Source: Chamaecyparis obtusa (taxonomy: Eukaryota; Streptophyta; Pinopsida; Cupressales; Cupressaceae). From it: DNA of 64,000 nt. Made by a program: the position numbers and the translations under genes. The notes under the pieces are model-generated. The model was not told the origin of the DNA. It worked only from the letters and a program-made list of their open reading frames with translations, and searched no databases. The stretch is from positions 1,072,001 through 1,136,000 of the forward strand of contig BSBK01000524.1 in the NCBI GenBank assembly GCA_027943335.1. The letters are read 5' to 3'. This document shows positions 35,701 through 46,899 of this stretch, one piece after another (position 1 is the stretch's first letter; every line of letters begins with the position of its first letter).

Positions 35701-37900
35701 TCCACAACTCAATGCCAAAAACACACCAATAAGAGAAGGATTAGCTTATACTATATTCAGAACCAAAGGAATCACACTCCTTCAAATCAAAAAATATGAG
35801 TCACAATACAATATACTTGATTTCTACAATGTGAAAAAATAAGCAAAGAGAAAGAACCCCAAAAAAACTCTAAAGCATTAACCTTATAGGAAGGCTAAGC
35901 CTAAAAAGTAAACTCTAGCTAAATTGAGCTGCAACTACCACTCCAAATCCAAGAGAAAAACTCAAAGTAGGATGTAACCTCAAAACATGTGAAAAAGAAG
36001 GTGAAATCTATGAAATCTGCATAATAAACTCTTTAAAACCTTCCCCATGCATGTGCACATGAACTAGACTGCCAATTGAGCTCTAATTGACCCATAAATG
36101 CCAAAAATAGCTCCACAATTTCTCATTGACTATTGAAGAAACATAAAACCTCTCCTTGGCCAAAATAAGAACTCAAGGTCTAAAAAATCTCCCTGTCATG
36201 CAAAAATGGACTCAAAATGAACTCCAACTTGCCTTATTTGCATATTGAAAAATAATTAATAACTATTGTCTTATAATTTTAATAATTAGTTATTATTATT
36301 TACAATTGTGATCATGCAAATTATCTCCTTAAAATATCAAGTTATATTATTATTATTATACTTAATATATTTAATTTTTAATAAATAGTTAACTAATGCT
36401 ATTTAACAAATATTATATATATTAAGTTTTTAAAATATGAAATAATAATATATATACATATCATTACTTAACCTATATTTATTAAATAGTATAAACTACT
36501 ATTTAGCAAATATAACTTAAGTAATAATGTACATTGAATCATATGATAGTTGTATTAAAATATCCACGGGCATATAATTTAATGAATCCCACTAAAATAC
36601 GTAAGGCAAAAAGACTTATCCATAAGTTGTATTAGGGCATCAACCCTAATTTTGGCTCAGTTTGCATTTTGTACTTCTAGACAATTCTTTGTTGTGGGCG
36701 GCACACCTCATGGAGCTTCTAGGGTTTTTTTGATGTTTTGATGGCCTTTCTTAGAGACTTTACTTTGGATTTTCTTGCAGATTTGGTGGCTTCTACAGAG
36801 ATTCATTGTATTTTTCTTTAATAGGTATCTCAAAACCCCTCTATTTCTCCTTAAAAGGGTGAGGGATTTTCCATTCATCTTTATAGATTCTTCATTGCAA
36901 CAAGTTTTATTCCTTGTATTTGCTTCATAAAAATGAAATACATTAGCTCTATTGGATGTACATAATACATTGAGGGTTTTCTCTTTAAAATTTATCTCTA
37001 TATGTCATGACCTTAGTTTTTAAAATATTTGGAGGGATTGTATATCTCTTAAAATGACATTATTGTGAACTTTCTTATTCCTATAATGGATATTTTTATT
37101 TTATCTTTGGCACCTGTAACTGTGGTCCTTTACGTCTCTATATATTTCTCTATAACACCTAGAGCATGACCCTCCTTTCTACCTGGGGCTTCCCTCTTGA
37201 GAATATGGGTACCTCTATGATAATAGTTTCGAAAAGCTTTTTGAATAGCTTGTTCAAAAACTAACAACATTTAGGGCTTTCTTTATCGTTCATAAGTTTC
37301 TTTCATCTATGTAATACTTTTCTTCAAAACCCTTCGACTGAAGCTTGAGTGTTGACTTCTTGGAACCTGTAACGAGAGTTTCTTTTGAGATCATGTTTGT
37401 GACATTCGACAAGGATTTTCTTTAATTTCTATCTTTCCTCACTATTCTTAGCAAATGGGTTCTTCTTCTTGTTACTCTATGTAACTTGTGTATCATTTGT
37501 AGCTAGAAATCTCAATTCACCTTTAATACCATATTTTCTATAAGAATACAAGCTTTGCACTTGGGTGTTTGTATGATGGGACTTCCTTAAAACCTTATCT
37601 ATAAGTATTTGACACAATGTATCATTATATTGACCTTTCTTTGATCTTGGTGTAATCACCTAAAATTTGTCTAGTAGAACCTAAGCCCCTAATCTTGATT
37701 AAAATTTCCTTTAAATAAATTATAAATCTCAAAGGCATATTTACTAGACATAATTATGTAAGCAATCTTGATGATCCCCCTTGCATAATTAAATTATTTC
37801 TAAAAAATCAAGCATAAATCATTTGTAAAACTTTAAAAATTATTTAATTATCAAAACTTACCTTTTAAAGAAGCCAAACACATTAAGGGATCCTTGGAAA
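32715..37900. other. Non-coding stretch, no gene recognised
   Basis: It starts with what may be the 3' untranslated end of D. It contains palindromes CTCACACATGTGTGAG (about 33854-33869) and CTCACATGTGTGAG (about 34054-34067), and a TTTAA-rich tract at 34190-34470. GAACTAGGTTCCTAGTTT occurs twice, near 34708 and 34774. Another AT-rich block spans 36240-36540. Short ORFs (for example 35216-35401, 37477-37659) have no supporting motif. Confidence 0.4.
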
Positions 37901-37904
37901 TATA

Positions 37905-39950
37905 TACTCAAGTCTCGAGATAGAAAATTAATCCAGCAAAGTCCAAAGTTTACATGTTTAACACTAATGCAATCATCTCAAGTAAAATCATTAAGATCCT
38001 GGGCTTCAAAGTTGAACATCTCCCTTCTACATATTTAGGTATTTCATTCTTTGTTGGAAGTAACAAAACATATTTCTGGTCTACTATGGTGGACAGAATT
38101 AAAGCATGTACCTCAACTTGGAAAGGTAGATGGTTGTCCCTATTAGTAAAAAAACCTTCTCATCAAAATAGTACTTTCAGCTATCCCCAATTATTATATG
38201 TCAGTCCTCAAAGCTCTTGCATCAATTATTCAACAGATTAAAAAAATAATTACAGAGTTTCTATGGAAGGGTAACATCTCAGAAGTAAAGAAAATACCTC
38301 TAATTTCCTTAGAGAACATGGCCTAGGATAAACTCCATGGTGGAGTGGGATTGCATAATTTATCTCATAGAAATAAAGCCTTTGGTGGGAAACTGATTTG
38401 GCACATGTATACCAACCCCATGGAAAAATGGTGTCAGATCATGCAACACAAGTACTTAGATGCTCCTAATACCTCATGAATTCTCACCATGGCTGATCCA
38501 CCCAAAGGATCAGAAGTATGGAATTTCATGATTAAGTCAAGACCACGCATCTCTAAATTTATCTCATGGGAAGTGAACAATGGTTTCAAAGTCAAATTCT
38601 AAACTAACTCATAGAATGGTCTCACACCTCTGTCTCAGTGGAAGAATGTGAGGAAATAATGAACATTACAATAACCTCATGGGACCCCTATCTTTTGGAT
38701 TATGTTTTGGCTATAGAGATCTTCTCTGGGAAAGTCATATGGAAAGAAGCATCATTGTTACCTTTGAATGAACATCAATCTTCTATCTTGTTATCTATTT
38801 TTCAAGAACACTAGGTCTTCCTCTCTAAGCAAGATGATAAATTATTTGGGCTCTAGCCAAGGATGGAAAATTCACAATTAAGGAAGGATATAGAGCTTTA
38901 CAACATTCTGAGAATAAAAAGATCAAAAGTAGAGCTTACTCCTTTTTCTGGAATTCCTCAGTTTTACCAAAGGTGGAATATTTTGCTTGGTTAGCTATTC
39001 AAAACAAGATTCTTAAAAGTGACAAATTATCAAAACTAAGAATTTTTTACTAGTTTAAATGTTTTTTTTGTGAGGAAGAACAAGAATTTTTGGATGTTTG
39101 TTATTAATAAATTACACATTTCATTTCCTCTACCAAATAAACTACGAGATTTGTTTGAATCTTAGCCATTAATTTGCATGAATTCAACCTTTTCTTGCCT
39201 ATGTAAATGTGTTCCCTTAGAAGTAGTTTAGGCCATCTGGTGGGAGTGCAACAAAAGGATCTTCAGGAAATTATTTACTCCAATCAACACTATTTTAGAT
39301 CAATTAGAATTATCAATATCAGAAATTACAAGAGCCAACATATCTAACATTAAGTCCAATCATTTATTTTCCAATTGGGATGGATGGATAGTTAAAGTGT
39401 GGAGACACATTCAAGTTCCCTTTGTCACAACTCCAAACTAGAGCTTGATGCATAGTGTGGACAAATCCAACATCAAATGGAAACCTCCAGACAAGGGTGT
39501 TGTCAAAATAAACTTTGATGGGTCTTCGAGAGGAAACCCTTGTCCATCTAACATTGGAGGTTGCATTATAAATTGGCTAGGGAATGTTATAGCTATGAAG
39601 GTTTACCAATTAACCTGGGTACGAACAATATGGAAGAGGGTCAAGCTCTTCTAGAAGGTCTAATTCTGGCTTAGTAGGGTAGATTTCAAAACATTCATGT
39701 TGAGGGAGACTCTCTAGTTATCATCAATGCAAGCATCACAAACTCAATATAGAACTAGCAATTAAGCTACATTGTGAAATAGATTTGGCAAATTTTACAT
39801 ACATTTGAAAGCCACAATATTTTCCACACCCTTCGTGAAGGAAAAAAAAGTTGCAGATTAGCTCTCAAATTATGGATGTGATGGTAAAACATTCAAATCT
39901 TTTTCCCTATATGCATTCATGTAGGATAACTCATCTTTTAAAGATCTCAT
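37905..39950 (+). pseudogene. LINE (plant L1-like) fragment: RT tail, zinc-binding domain, RNase H
   Basis: Translation over shifting frames gives the end of a LINE RT (INPAKSKVYMFNTN, LPSTYLGISFFVGSNKTYFW, then FLWKGNISEVKKIPL, GVGLHNLSHRNKAFGGKL). Next is a zf-RVT-type segment (KDGKFTIKEGYRALQ, LPKVEYFAWLAIQNKIL; about 38850-39060). An RNase H follows (39445 on: WKPPDKGVVKINFDGSSRGN, GGCIINWLGNVIA, then in another frame QALLEGL and VEGDSLVIINA). The endonuclease and most of RT are missing, as in 5'-truncated LINE copies. Many stops. I found no clear poly(A) tail or target duplication. Confidence 0.85.
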
Positions 39951-40068
39951 TATAAATGAGGAGATCTTCATTAATAACTAACTCTTATACATGAGTTTCA
40001 CAAACTGCCTTGGAAATCATTGCTAAGTATATATAGGAGGCTTATGACATCACATCATGTCACAGAGT

Positions 40069-41326
40069 ACATAACATGTGGCTTCTCACATTGTGTCATT
40101 AAATATTCATGAGGTGGATTTTCCAAGAGAAGACCTTCGAACTATGGTATTTACCATTACTAATAATTTTTCTACATGTTTCAAAAGATTGGTATCAATT
40201 CACATGCTTGAGAATACGTATTGCCTCAATTAAAGTACTAGCATGTCTTTAAATCATATATTCACAAATTGTGGTTTAAGTGACATTCCTTATTACCCAC
40301 CACAGTTCACTCCTTTGATCACTAGTAGTTTTAGTAATCAGTAATTTGTCTGCCTTGTAGTCATGGTAGTGAATTATTGCTTCTCTTGTAGAGACTCCTA
40401 AAATTTCCATTGGGAGTATATGTCTTGGAATGATAGGATCAACATTGTAGTTGAGGGAGATGAAGTGGTCATTTTGACACATATCGAGGATACTACTCTG
40501 GAGCACATGTTTGCACTAAAAAAATAAGGATATGTAGAGTGGTAAAGGAATTCCTTGGGGATGAAATCATAGCTCCTAGGGAAAAAGGAGCATATACCCA
40601 TCACAGGTAATGTCATATTTTTTATCTAACACCATGGACATTCTACAGAGCACACAGCTACTAGATATTGTTTATAATAAGGTTGTAAATAAGGATTTTC
40701 TCTGTTCAAGCAAGTTCACAACTGCAGTCCAGCAATATAACATGTGGAATGGACATTCCCTCCTTGGTGGATTGTTTTCTAAGTACTTTATTCAAACCAA
40801 TCATCCATACATGCTATTTTATGATAGTATAAAGTGGGCTCTAGATAGACAAAACTTTAGACATGTTAGAAATGTCCTTCATTCCCATGGTCATGGCATT
40901 GATGCTTTAGTGGCTTCAAGAATTCGTTGCATATTTTTCTCTCTCTTGGACATCCTTGAGTTTGACAATGTATTTGATGTGGTTTCACAAGCTTCACTGG
41001 CTCCACAATCAGCAAAAACATGAAGCCAGCCATCGGCCCCCATGCCTGATCTCAATTTCAGTTCGCTAATCAAAGTTTACTCCTCTAGTTGGGGTAATGA
41101 TTCTTTAGCTCAACCGATTGTGAATGATGACTATCCTGGTTAACATTCCTCTTCTTGGGACACCTCAGCTATGGTTTCAAGTAATGATAATTTACACTCT
41201 TATGATTGGGACACCTTGACTCTAGTTTTGGGTGGTCTGTGTGAATTGTCCACACCATCAACTCTTTCCAATTGGGGAAATCAAAGCTCACAAGGAACTG
41301 TTGACCCCTTGGACATGGAAGAATAA
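40069..41326 (+). pseudogene. Unidentified broken coding region with tryptophan-spaced C-terminus
   Basis: The first part (frame 1, about 40069-40590) reads HEVDFPREDLRTMVFTITN, DIPYYPPQFTPLITSSFSN and VEGDEVVILTHIEDTTLEH, with several stops. After a frameshift near 40600, frame 2 runs from 40610 to a TAA at 41324-41326, with stops only at 41021-41023 and about 41141. It includes DFLCSSKFTTAVQQYNMW, HSLLGGLFSKYFIQTNHPY and IKWALDRQNFRHVRNVLH. The C-terminal third is serine- and acid-rich with regularly spaced tryptophans (SSSWGND, SSSWDTS, SYDWDT, SNWGNQSS). I do not recognise the family. It lies between the LINE fragment and element C and could be part of a retroelement or pararetrovirus-like sequence. 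Confidence 0.5.
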
Positions 41327-41704
41327 TCAGAGAACTCTAAATTTGTAAAGGATCAACACAATTTTGCTATGTAAATAATTCAAGCATCTTTTTGTAGAGA
41401 ATTTTGTGCTATGTCTATGCCCTAAATTCTCAAATGATTGTAAAACTTTTATCTTTAAGTTAGGGCTTTTTATTTTTCTCCAAGGTTGCAGATTCCATGT
41501 ATATTTTGAGCAACCTCCTACATTTTAATGCCAAACATGTCAAAAGAAATATATTTTTAGTATTTTTATGGCTCCAAACCTTTGTTTTTTACGATAGAAA
41601 TGTATATTTGTATCTAGGCAAGGATATTGGGTTTTTGTACTGGTTCTTTGCCAATTGAGCCCTTGAATTAGATTATATATATATAAGAAAAAGTGGGTGA
41701 ACCA

Positions 41705-41707
<3 letters not shown>

Positions 41708-41772
<65 letters not shown>
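41708..41772. repeat. (TA)n microsatellite
   Basis: An uninterrupted AT dinucleotide run of about 65 bases. ORFs rich in alternating Ile-Tyr across it are artefacts. Confidence 0.97.
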
Positions 41773-41775
<3 letters not shown>

Positions 41776-42473
41776 AAAGTCCTAGCACTTTTATTAAAAA
41801 GAGCACTTTGTGCAAACTTAATCTTGATTAAATGACAATTAAAAGGGGATTTTATATTTTTTCTTGTTGTCCAATCAAACTCAGCCAATAAAAATTCTTG
41901 AATCCTCTCACATGGATTGATCTTTCTCACCACTCATCTCTACCTAACATATTTTGCCTCTTATTGTCCACCCTCCATTCTTGAGGCACTTTCTTTAAAA
42001 GTAAACTCTTCCTTGGCTCAAGGGTTCCATATTGGTCATCTTGGTAATTTGATTCTTGCATTCTAGAGTAATTTTTGCTTACTTTATTCTTGAGCATTCT
42101 TAGCAATCTAGTTTACTTTCTTGCATTATTTATCATAGCATAGTTTCTTGCATTTTCATTCTAGAATACTATTTTCTTTCCATCCATTCTATCTTAATCC
42201 TCTCATTTTATCATTTTTAATCTTGTATACTAGTTTCATTTCTAATTTTTCATGGTATTTGAATCTTCCATCTTGGAGTAACAAGTCACTAATCCTTCAT
42301 GCCAAATTGATGAGAATTATAAAAGGATTAAACTCACTTCAACTAGGAAGCAATAAGCTACTTTTGAGAGTTTAGTGGTTCATTTGATATGGACACCTAT
42401 AGCTAAATTCTTGAGTTAATTTTTTATTGAGTGTTGATTGTATCCCAATTGATTACCTTTATTTAACCACACA
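41773..42473 (+). repeat. Probable right part of element C 5' LTR
   Basis: The sequence directly upstream of the primer site ends in ...CCACACA at 42473, as an LTR end should, and has a TATAAAAGG box at 42318-42326. The left limit is unknown because no second LTR copy was recognised downstream of C; the region from 41773 is included only as an upper bound. Confidence 0.4.
42318..42326 (+). promoter_or_regulatory. TATA box candidate of element C
   Basis: TATAAAAGG, about 150 bases before the inferred LTR end. Position and orientation fit an LTR promoter; no other evidence. Confidence 0.4.
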
Positions 42474-42477
42474 TTTT

Positions 42478-42502
42478 TGGTGCCCACTGTGGGGCTCGAA
42501 CC
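42478..42502 (+). other. Element C primer binding site, tRNA-Lys
   Basis: TGGTGCCCACTGTGGGGCTC plus GAACC is complementary to the last 25 bases of plant tRNA-Lys (…GGTTCGAGCCCCAC…GGGCGCCA), with about two differences. A four-base TTTT spacer separates it from the LTR end at 42473. The match reaches into the T-arm, which is longer than usual. Confidence 0.85.
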
Positions 42503-44920
42503 AATTTTTGGTCTCATTTACTGCAGAATATTTTTCTTCATTTTCTAAAACTGTGATGAATATCACATCCAATGGCCAAGATTATCATATGACATGTCAT
42601 TTCATTACATGCAGTTGTGATTTTTATCATACAATAATATGGTTAAGGTGTTTTATCACATGTAGTTATGGGTTTCATCATACGACAAAATAACTCTAGT
42701 TTTCATCGCATGGATTTATGAGTTTTATCGTACAATAATATGGTGTTGAATGTGTTTTATCATATCAAAAATAAAGAGAATTTTTAGGGGTCTGGTAGTT
42801 AAATTTTTTAGATTTTAGTGCTTGATTTGGATTCATCTTGTCTTTAACATTTTATTTTACAAAAAATAATAGGTTTTTGCATGGTATTTGAGGGAGAATT
42901 CACTTGTCAAAGTTGCCTACATGGCCCTATTTTAAGACTACTAATTCTTGTGGTTGTAGGATACTTTCCAAAGACATATTTTAGAGACTACTAAATCTAT
43001 TTGTGTTGTAGGTTTTCTTGGAGATACAAATCAACATTGTGTTTTCATAAATTTGGTTTTCTAGGCAACTAGCTTAATTAGTGAGCTTATTTTCTTGTAA
43101 CTATTTGGGTAGTAGAAGAGTATGCTCTTCACCTCCTAGAGGTTGAATTAGAAATCTTGACCTACTTATCTTTTCACTTGCAAAGAGTCTTTGGTAAATG
43201 AATATGTGTTTGATGCACTTGGGAGAAGCTACGGAGTAGGAGAGTATGCTTTTTTCCCTTGTGGAAAATCATAAATCTAAACCTTCATTGGCCTATCTAC
43301 TTTTTTGTTGTTTTTACCTTTAGAGGGCCTTTCTTTGATGTAAACATATTGTGGGAATGAACTAAGTGGGACAAAGAAAAGATGGCTCATCCAACCCACT
43401 GTAAAATTTATGCCTTGTTGACTAAAAACCCCAAGGACATAGCTATTATCTATGTTGGGTCACCCATTTGACTAGGAGAACATACACAAGAGTGATGTAT
43501 AGGGTCATGAGGTCTCAATATTGCTTGCAAGACTACCTTTAATTGAAGTGCTTGTAGCACTATAGGCCTCAAATGCTAAGAATAAGTAGAAGGGATAGTT
43601 ATGAATGGATGCCCCTACTAGACACCATTGGTTAGAAGCTACCCAACTTACCTTCGAAAGTATCATAATCTTTGTGCAAGGATTGATCCAAGTGGAATTT
43701 ACTTGGATCACCTTAAGACTACTCACCATATGTATTCCATTGGATGCTATCCTCAAAAAAGCCAACATCATTTTCTGTGAGGTGACAGAATACCAATTTT
43801 TGGGCAAAGGTTTTGATACTAGCCTTGACATTAGGTTTTTTTTTCTTGATGTGTCTTTGAATGTGTTGAGACCCATGCAAATCATTGTAGAACATACACT
43901 TGACACTCTTCACATATTGCAACATCCTTTTAGACTTCACAATTGTTTGTGTCCCCAAAGTTACTTTGTCCTTTGGTGGATTGTTTGGAGAATTTTGTTT
44001 GTTCATAGTATTTCTTGATTGGAAACACTCAGATTTGATTTAGGGACACTCAAACTCATCACAAATTTGAAGCCAAACTCATCCAGATTGGTCAAACTTT
44101 TCAAAAATAGCATGGTAAATTGTCCATTTTCCTACATTCTATCATTTTTTCTGAGCATCGTATCATATGATACAAGTGCTTCATCACACCCAATGTTATG
44201 TTTCATTGCATGACAAGATTGAACTTCACCATATTATCTCACCTAGTGTTGGGTCCATCGAATCCAATGCTGATCTTTATCGTACAATTCTCTTCTTAAC
44301 TAAAACACTGCATTGAGTTCTTAAATTTTTTGTATCCTCATTGTCCAGGTTCCTTTCAGCTCTTCTATCATTTTGATCAGCAGTCGCTCATTTCAAAACT
44401 AGTATCCCCGATTGATTGATCCCTTTCTAGTGATTTGATCCCTCTCCACTCATGTTTTAAGATCTTGGAAGTTCTCTAGTTATTGTCTCAAAATATCTCA
44501 TTTGAAACACACCTTGCTCAAACTTTGTCACAAGTGCCACTTAGTAGGCATTCAGGCCTCATTCTTGGTACCTTGTACTTAGTTTTCTTGGTTACATCAA
44601 TGTGGTCACAAGTGCCACTCAGTAGGCATTCAAGTCTCAATCTTGGTACCTTGCACCTTGTTTCAACTACTTTATTATCTACTACTTACTTACCTTTGAG
44701 ATAAAAACTATCATTACCTTGATCTTCCTACAATAGTTTATTCATCTTATTACTAGCAATTTCTCAATCTCATCTTCCATGCTAGTCAGAACTCATATCC
44801 ATTCCTACAAGGCTACAACTGATCCCAGAGGAAGAGCAATTTATGAAACTGTTGGGCCATATTTCCATGAAGAACCTTTGCATCAAGCTTCTAAATATCA
44901 ATCAATACCCTTTTCTAATA
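42503..44920 (+). other. Element C leader, no gene; short repeats
   Basis: Imperfect 50-52-base repeats start at 42601, 42652, 42702 and about 42755 (TTCATYRCATG...TATCATACAATAATATGG-like). Two related blocks near 43118 and 43242, 124 bases apart, match (inverted) the pair in the E2 leader. ORFs at 43505-44018 on both strands are not supported by any motif. Confidence 0.5.
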
Positions 44921-44929
44921 CTGAGAGCT

Positions 44930-45767
44930 TTGATTACATCAACATGTAAAACTTTGATTCAGGTTCCTGTAGAAGGCTTGAATTTGATTCCACTGGGGAT
45001 GAAGAACCCACACAAGAATAAATCCAAGAATGCCAAGAAGACAATTATTTTGACAAGGTGATGCAAGCTATCATGAGTCAAGATAAAGATCTCTATTTCA
45101 TTCATTTCACTTCTATGGGTGTGAAATGACCACCTAAGTTTTATGTGAATTGCCTACTACAAAAAGAGGAAGAGTCTCCTCTTATAACCCTTACTAAACA
45201 ACTTCAAGACCTACGTTGTGAAACTTCACAACTTAAAAGGGATAAGGACCAGCCCTTTAACAAATATTTGGTTGAATCAATTTTGTGCTCTAAGTATGGA
45301 ATTTATGCATGAATAGACCTATCTGATGAGACTCTTTCCTTGAAGTCTCAGTGGTCAATCCATGAGTTGGTTCACCTCGCTTTCCCATGGCACTAAGACC
45401 TTTGATGAGCTAGTTCAATAGTTCATCCAACAATATTCCTACAACATCTCTCATATTGTCACCGTGCTTGATTTATCTAATAGAAATCGGCATGTGGGAG
45501 AACCCTTTGTCACATTCCTTCAACAATGGTGGTGAATTTTCACTTGATACCCTTGGCCAATTCCTGAGACTAAGAAAATTGACATATTCATCAACACTTT
45601 GGTTCCTGAAATGAACTATGCATTGCAGATGCAAACACGTGCTTCATTTGACATGTTGGTTGAATCATCTATATGCATATAGGATGTCCTTGTTTGAAAA
45701 TGTGAGATTATTCTTCAGCTTAAAGAACACAAATCCTCTTCCAATAACCAACATAACAAGGACAAGT
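44930..45767 (+). pseudogene. gag: Element C gag, 5' part
   Basis: One frame with several stops gives RRLEFDSTGDEEPTQE, YFDKVMQAIMSQDKDLYFIH and FYVNCLLQKEEESPLITLTK. The capsid domain follows after a frame change (TYLMRLFP, SMSWFTSLSHGTKTFDELVQ, FIQQYSYNISHIVTVLDLSN, KIDIFINTLVPEMNYALQMQ). It stops at the element B insertion at 45767 and resumes at 52908. The capsid homology is clear. The gene is dead: stops interrupt every section. Confidence 0.85.
45763..45767 (+). repeat. Target-site duplication of element B, left copy
   Basis: CAAGT here, CAAGC at 52908-52912; four of five bases match. Confidence 0.75.
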
Positions 45768-46818
45768 TGTTAGGATTAAGTAATACTGAGAGGGGGGATG
45801 AATCAGTATTACAACACTTCAAATCAAACTTAAACCAATTGCAAATAAACCATATTAATGAAGAAATGAAGAGAACATAAATACATAACACATAACTCAT
45901 AACACCATTATTATTTTTTGAGGAAACCCTGGCCAAGGGAAAACCCTAGTGGGGATGGTACCCACAACTATGCACTAAAATATAGAATCCCTATTAGGAG
46001 ATCTAGCCATGTTAGGAGCTGAGTATTACATAGTACATTTCCTTTTTAGAGGAATAGAAACCCTGTTAGGGGTATAAAAAAACCCTATTAAAGGTATACT
46101 GAGCTTACAGCTCTTACAATCAATAATTTAGTAACAAAAGTGTTCTTCAAGAGTGAACAATACAAGTATTTGCTATGCTTTGATAGTTCCATTTATAGCT
46201 TTTTCAATCTTTGATCTCACATCTGCTATCAACCATTACTGATATCCCAAATTCACATGCATAGCTCATACATATCTTTTTCACTTATTGCTTCCATAAA
46301 ACATTCTTTACTTATATTTATTTTGTCATCCAGTCGGCTCTCAAATAAAACACAAAACATAATAATCATTTAAATAAATGATAAATAATGATTCAGTGAT
46401 CTTATATTACTGAAATTTCAAAAATATACACTCTTCATCTGACTTAGCACATCTCCATTCCATCTATCATTCCCTTAATCATCGCAACTATTCATATGCC
46501 CTATTTTCACTATTCCTTTATCTTTGCATGCCTTCATATTATTGTAACTTACTGATATCAATACCAAAACATGTGTGACCTTAAGTGAAGGTCATACATA
46601 TCCCAAAATGTCTTCCTCTAAGTTTTCAATCCATAATATATCATATATCATCTTCACTTACCAAAACAATATTGCAGTATACTGTAAATCTGATTTTGTA
46701 CTTAGTCATTTTCATAACTGTGTCTCCAACACTTCATTTGATTACTATAACATAAGTGTTTCCATAAATGACAACCTTCAAGTGATCCATAGTTCTCTCA
46801 AAACATCACTTGCCAATA
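45768..46818 (-). repeat. Element B 3' LTR
   Basis: It starts TGTTAGG on the plus strand and ends CCAATA at 46818 (the other copy has CCAACA). It contains a perfect 9-bp stem, TAATACTGA (45781-45789) / TCAGTATTA (45803-45811), around a G run. The minus-strand polypurine tract AGAGGGAGAGAT follows at 46819-46830. Confidence 0.9.
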
Positions 46819-46899
46819 ATCTCTCCCTCTGGCATTGATGGAAACACTTAGCGAAAAATGACTAAGTGTCCAAAACACTATCTTCCTTCTACTTTTCTG

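Noticed and set aside
41540..41933. ORFs with Ile-Tyr repeats
   Set aside because: Translation of the (TA)n microsatellite.
43505..44018. ORFs of up to 137 codons on both strands
   Set aside because: They lie in the leader of element C with no known motif, and both strands are open together.
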